A DNA stretch of 64,000 bases from JABDJZ01 sp047619685. GTDB lineage: Bacteria; Bacteroidota; Rhodothermia; Rhodothermales; UBA10348. The notes under the pieces were generated by a model. It made no database searches and was not told the origin of the DNA. It saw only the letters and a list, made by a program, of their open reading frames with translations. Within the stretch, counting starts at the first letter, position 1. Every line of letters begins with the position of its first letter. Below are positions 61,401 through 64,000 of the stretch, piece after piece. A program made the translations under genes and the position numbers. Location: NCBI GenBank assembly GCA_047619685.1, contig JBLHLC010000022.1, positions 10,550 through 74,549 of the forward strand, in the 5' to 3' direction.

Positions 61401-62871
61401 CAACTATGAGCAGTTGATCGTCGGTCTTTTCCAGGGATCTCCGAATGCTGAAGGTGCTGTCTGGTGCCGGGTGCCGACGGCTGCCGACGTCAACTTTACT
61501 ACGGTGTGGAATCCGCCGCCCGGCTTCAATGGCGCGCCCGGCGAAAGTCGTATCTGGCGTCCCTGCTCCGGCGCAGACATTCCGGATGATCCGGCAACGC
61601 CGACGGTGAACGAATCCACCGCCCAGGGAGCATTGCCCTTCCCGTTGCACGTCAACGGATTCCTGGAAACGGACCGGAGCACGCCTCTCGATCCGTTCAA
61701 TACCTCGTCTCGCCTCTGGCTCGCGACCTGGGGAGGTGCCGGCCTGTATTATTCAGATGACGATGCCGAGACGTGGCACGCGGCTTGGCCAGAGACGGGT
61801 CCTGGCAATGCCAGCCAGGCAAAATACTGGGCCGTGGTTTACGCCATCGCAAAGGACGCTGGCGGATTCCTGTATGCCTCGGCCAACAACGGACACATTG
61901 TCCGCTCGCTGGATAATGGTACTATCTGGCAGGAGATGGGACCGCTGCCCTATGGAGCCGCCGATACGCCATGGTCGCTGACTGCTCATCCTACGGAGCC
62001 AGGCGTGATATACGCGGGTACGTTCGGACGCGGCGTACTCGTCTCCCTCGACTTTGGCTACTCCTGGAAGGTTCTGGATGAAGTAGCCAATGAGAAACTC
62101 TACAACCAGCCTCAAGGCGAGTCTGCCGGCCACATATTCGACCTGAAGTTTGGCCCCATCAACGACGAATACCTCTACGCGGGGACCGGCCAGGGTGTCT
62201 GGCGCGCACGGTTCAATGTTGGCGAGACCGATGACATCGATGGCGACTGGCAGCTACTGGGTCCGGAGGTCAGTCACCTCAGCGGGACGGGAAGCGTTGT
62301 GACCTACCCGGAAGTCCGCGCTCTGGCGTTCAGGTTGAACCCGGACCCGGAACTCGTGATGGGTACCTGGGGGGTCTTCCGGGACGATGATGGTGACTTG
62401 GTGAGTGCGTTTACTCTCGGTGATCCACTCGAACTTGTGCCGACGGACTTTGCGGGCTTCAAGCTGCGCACTTCGGAGGTGAGCTTCATTGTGACATCGG
62501 CCACCGGCGACGTCTTCATCGGGAGTGCCGATGGCAGGCTTTACAACCTGGAGGCTGCGGAAACGGCTGCGACCGCGACTGTCAACGAGCAGGAGACGGA
62601 GCTGCCCACTACCTACGAGTTGCACCAGAACTACCCGAACCCGTTCAATCCCGTGACCACGATCCGCTACGCGTTGCCAGAATCCGGCAGGGTTCGGCTG
62701 GCCGTGTTTGACATGTTGGGCCGTGAGGTAGCGGTCCTGGTGGATGCGGACGTCACGGCCGGGCAGCACGAGGTCCAGTTCGACGCACAAGGCCTGCCAT
62801 CCGGAAGCTACATATACCGGATGGACATGGCGGAGGGGTCGATCGAGAGGCGGTTGGTGCTGTTGAAGTAG
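58402..62871 (+). CDS. Large T9SS-secreted protein with GEVED and BNR-type repeats (1489 aa)
   Basis: It begins two bases after the previous stop, so it is cotranscribed and likely coupled with the giant gene. The signal is within residues 25-52 (ILLVLLSGMTLANNVSAQ). A CARDB-like domain (VRITFTVRNLGTQGATAVEV) is followed by two GEVED domains: about 183-363 (YGTLDGSGGPTHEI, DNGEVEDYFVTV) and 370-530 (LGPKVDGEYDAQPSIDADGD, ATGEVEDYIVQI). A central region without a recognised family leads to sortilin/BNR-like repeats at about 1100-1270 (GGAGLYYSDDDAETW, NGHIVRSLDNGTIWQEMG, VLVSLDFGYSW). The end is a sorting domain (HQNYPNPFNPVTTIRYALP, VFDMLGREVAVLV). Probably a cell-surface partner of the giant protein; no catalytic motif was seen. 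Confidence 0.85.
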   Translation: MEQNHMSFSLDAAVPSSSYTLIAFLRSLRGIARAILLVLLSGMTLANNVSAQASPDVALSHVVNWVDTSNKLVRITFTVRNLGTQGATAVEVTTDDFDIFMSSAHTGIAQFISTTKGAITGNVWAVGSLAPADVESITLEAPLDVEHTFAGGARISGMAEIDSNLSNDEVVYTIHQYDSGDLPDSYGTLDGSGGPTHEINPDRSPRLGVLVDSEDDGQPSVQADYDDDDASANDEDGVQIETVSGMGFQALTSLSLPLSSGVAYNLQFIVRGLPGTYYVSAFMDRNVDGNFDLPDEAYFLNQEVTVGAMGFATFIPNDKLLFDIPTQADVAYMRVRVCDSDANECDTPGGFVDNGEVEDYFVTVNQADLFDFGDAPPLYSAITVFPVGPRHEIGGIHLGPKVDGEYDAQPSIDADGDGDDEDGIAFMSLPFVEGGTGHFIAEALGTSAGGFLNAWIDFNGDGDLDDPGEHIVEDEPVSRGVPEVVDFTVPNNAILHEDVLARFRLCSNTVQCHTPIGLVATGEVEDYIVQIGDENDTFVVNADNDLFTSPISVSLENGILRVLDSSSPTPKVLFSAPLLKAGKLDITSSELILDYTNGDPVPQDGINFTGVGNDATLQILSGGFSGGIATIEHIFDNDHDGSVNIDGKVITYQNLAPVIDLLPANTRIFTYPGTAAEPKRIVLTPNGDGTSNNGVSFIDCIDCGEETTFANPLKDLFITTGSGADQVLVSLLDDAVPGGFEMLTIDVGEGADYVLVAPSADYEYTILGDTPPITPGQCPAEADVLELSLSGVAGAAMVYSDIVAGDGTWTFSAPHQPIAFSGFERQVSADSRLDLLVTPDIVYATQATELLVIVSNHGSTAAKCVSVSIPPEIRTLVDANPGVFPVANAPFIITATDENGLPVSTATVDYNVVTGVLSLPGVEPGHLYRMTIDLNSVVNWNLMPTTWDIELFHGTESKDNGSFQASPGILFPAKSHVNAATFINQKEITTYTGGGGTATTNYEQLIVGLFQGSPNAEGAVWCRVPTAADVNFTTVWNPPPGFNGAPGESRIWRPCSGADIPDDPATPTVNESTAQGALPFPLHVNGFLETDRSTPLDPFNTSSRLWLATWGGAGLYYSDDDAETWHAAWPETGPGNASQAKYWAVVYAIAKDAGGFLYASANNGHIVRSLDNGTIWQEMGPLPYGAADTPWSLTAHPTEPGVIYAGTFGRGVLVSLDFGYSWKVLDEVANEKLYNQPQGESAGHIFDLKFGPINDEYLYAGTGQGVWRARFNVGETDDIDGDWQLLGPEVSHLSGTGSVVTYPEVRALAFRLNPDPELVMGTWGVFRDDDGDLVSAFTLGDPLELVPTDFAGFKLRTSEVSFIVTSATGDVFIGSADGRLYNLEAAETAATATVNEQETELPTTYELHQNYPNPFNPVTTIRYALPESGRVRLAVFDMLGREVAVLVDADVTAGQHEVQFDAQGLPSGSYIYRMDMAEGSIERRLVLLK

Positions 62872-63204
62872 GGGGGTTTGAAGTCCCAGGGCCTTTCTGC
62901 GGACACCTAAACCCTCCACGAGCCCCCGACCAGTCTCCTGACCGGGGGACTCATGGCCCCCACTACTCCAACTTTAATATTCAATTATGCAGGGGGTCTC
63001 GGGGCCACAGACAATCACGCATATTCTGATCGGGGCCCTGTCATATTCCCGATTGGAAGTTGTAAAGTTTTTGTCACGGCGTGGGGTTTTTGGGGTGTTC
63101 CGGCCACTGCTTGACCTTTGGCTGCTCTCCCCGCGCTGGTTCCGGTCCGTAGCTGATGACTGGCAATGAGCGTCTCGAAATCACCTTCGTCAAGCGCTCC
63201 GTCC
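62872..63204. other. Intergenic region between convergent genes
   Basis: A 333-bp gap between the giant operon (plus) and the beta-propeller gene (minus). Apart from the hairpin at 62923-62948 I see no feature. A 60-codon frame at 62987-63169 has low-complexity, Trp/Arg-rich content and no ribosome-binding site, and I do not consider it a gene. Confidence 0.5.
62923..62948 (+). terminator. Likely terminator of the giant-protein operon
   Basis: CCCCCG pairs with CGGGGG around an inner CAG/CTG stem separated by a two-base internal mismatch. It lies 52 bp after the stop of the 1489-residue protein gene and has no U-tract, so termination is likely but not classical. Confidence 0.5.
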
Positions 63205-64000
63205 TCAATTATGGTCGGTCACCATCCAAAGCTGTTGACTCTGAGTCCCCTCCGACCACGTCACGCTCGAACCGTCTCCACTCCACGAGGGGACTCGGTA
63301 GATATACCGTCCATCCCCTGGGCGGATAAACGGTTCGGCCGCCGCCGTTTCTTCGTCAAATACATAGACTGCCCCCTCGCCCTCGACATACGTGATATAG
63401 TAGTATCGAAGGTCCGGACCCCATCGGCCGATCCACTCTTGCTGGTCCTTCGATCCCGGCAGCGTTACTGATCTCGCGCCGGTTGTCCAGACCACACGGG
63501 TTTCTTCGCTTGTGCCGTCCATCGTGTGCGACCTGTAGCTGATTCGATTGCCGTCTGGATGCCAGCTCAGACCCTGCTTGTAGCCAGTCTCCTCGGGCGG
63601 AGTAAGCCGCTTGGTCTCTCCGGTCTGACGGTCCACGAGATAAAGCACCGTTCCATCGTCCTCGTATGCCAGTCCGGCTATGGACTTTCCATCTGGAGAC
63701 CACGCACTTTCGCTTGAATCCCACGACCCGGTGGAAGCTGCCAGGCGTATTGCGGATCCCCCGCTGGCCGGGACAACCATAAGGTCTGGGCCATCTCCGA
63801 AGGCCAGTTCTTGACCGTCAGGGGACCATATCGAGACCATGCCCTGAGACCCCTCTCCAGCGTACATCTTCCTGGGGGCTCCTCCGCCGGTCGGCTGGGT
63901 ATAGACGACCGTCTGACCCTCCTCCGCCCGGGAATAGGCCACCAGACTTCCGTCGGGCGATAACGAGGGCCCGGCCCACCCAAACGTTCCTTCCGGGACA
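63205..64000 (-). CDS. TolB-like beta-propeller protein, 5' end beyond the window
   Basis: At least 264 C-terminal residues of a WD40/PD40 (TolB-like) beta-propeller. The repeats contain the usual SPDG turns: GPSLSPDGSLVAYS, SIWSPDGQELAFGDG, SAWSPDGKSIAGLAYEDDG, LSWHPDGNRISYRSH and PSWSGDGSSVTWSEG. The coding frame continues without a stop to the right edge, so the start and any N-terminal domain lie outside. Such propellers occur in TolB, in S9 peptidases and C-terminal to bacterial Ser/Thr kinases. The domain seen has no catalytic residues, so I cannot choose between these. It converges with the giant operon. Confidence 0.75.
   Translation of the reverse strand, partial: VPEGTFGWAGPSLSPDGSLVAYSRAEEGQTVVYTQPTGGGAPRKMYAGEGSQGMVSIWSPDGQELAFGDGPDLMVVPASGGSAIRLAASTGSWDSSESAWSPDGKSIAGLAYEDDGTVLYLVDRQTGETKRLTPPEETGYKQGLSWHPDGNRISYRSHTMDGTSEETRVVWTTGARSVTLPGSKDQQEWIGRWGPDLRYYYITYVEGEGAVYVFDEETAAAEPFIRPGDGRYIYRVPSWSGDGSSVTWSEGTQSQQLWMVTDHN

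Noticed and set aside
62987..63169. 60-codon plus-strand frame in the gap before the beta-propeller gene
   Set aside because: No ribosome-binding site, odd composition and no similarity to any known small protein.

Overview
The window looks like a high-GC chromosome segment from a marine or saline relative of Bacteroidota, most likely of the Rhodothermota/Balneolota type. The evidence is the repeated C-terminal type IX secretion (T9SS) sorting domains with NYPNPFNP-like motifs, a PorV-like T9SS outer-membrane protein, a TonB receptor with a carboxypeptidase-regulatory plug extension, and frequent genes without a Shine-Dalgarno sequence. No tRNA, rRNA or CRISPR array was seen. The taxonomic assignment is inference from protein style.

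Layout. 1-1237: a scar where a frameshifted FG-GAP protein gene (minus) abuts the 3' end of a Gfo/Idh/MocA oxidoreductase (plus). 1238-4921: secreted amidohydrolase and multicopper oxidase. 5080-5411: a truncated IS256/Mutator-type transposase with a hairpin in front. 5507-14806: a plus-strand run with a tripartite RND efflux system (outer-membrane factor, adaptor, permease) coupled to an SDR, then a DUF1801 protein, a HmuY-like protein and xylulokinase. 14812-25529: a minus-strand, tightly packed run that reads TonB receptor, about 1126-residue T9SS substrate, PorV-like protein, parvulin lipoprotein, GH5 glycanase.

25637-37936: a probable laminarin (beta-1,3-glucan) utilisation locus. It holds a secreted T9SS protein of unknown function, GH3 beta-glucosidase, SSS sodium/sugar symporter, GH81 lipoprotein, multi-domain GH16 laminarinase and a LacI regulator. 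A 14-bp operator-like palindrome (TGAAAA-CC/GG-TTTTCA) occurs five times at the control regions of this locus and nowhere else that I noticed. The likely logic is that GH16 and GH81 cut laminarin outside the cell, the symporter imports sugar, GH3 finishes the oligosaccharides, and LacI represses the set until a sugar signal arrives.

37994-48187: mixed genes. These are an SGNH hydrolase, a TPR lipoprotein, an intact and a decayed Rrf2 regulator arranged tail to tail, an SDR, a Gfo/Idh/MocA oxidoreductase, a sterol desaturase-type hydroxylase, an NTF2-like protein, and a periplasmic-facing GMC dehydrogenase operon that includes a RidA-family lipoprotein. 48560-62871: two giant adjacent T9SS proteins (3279 and 1489 residues), the first with LamG domains that appear inserted inside other beta-sandwich domains. 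63205-64000: the 3' part of a TolB-like beta-propeller gene that runs off the right edge.
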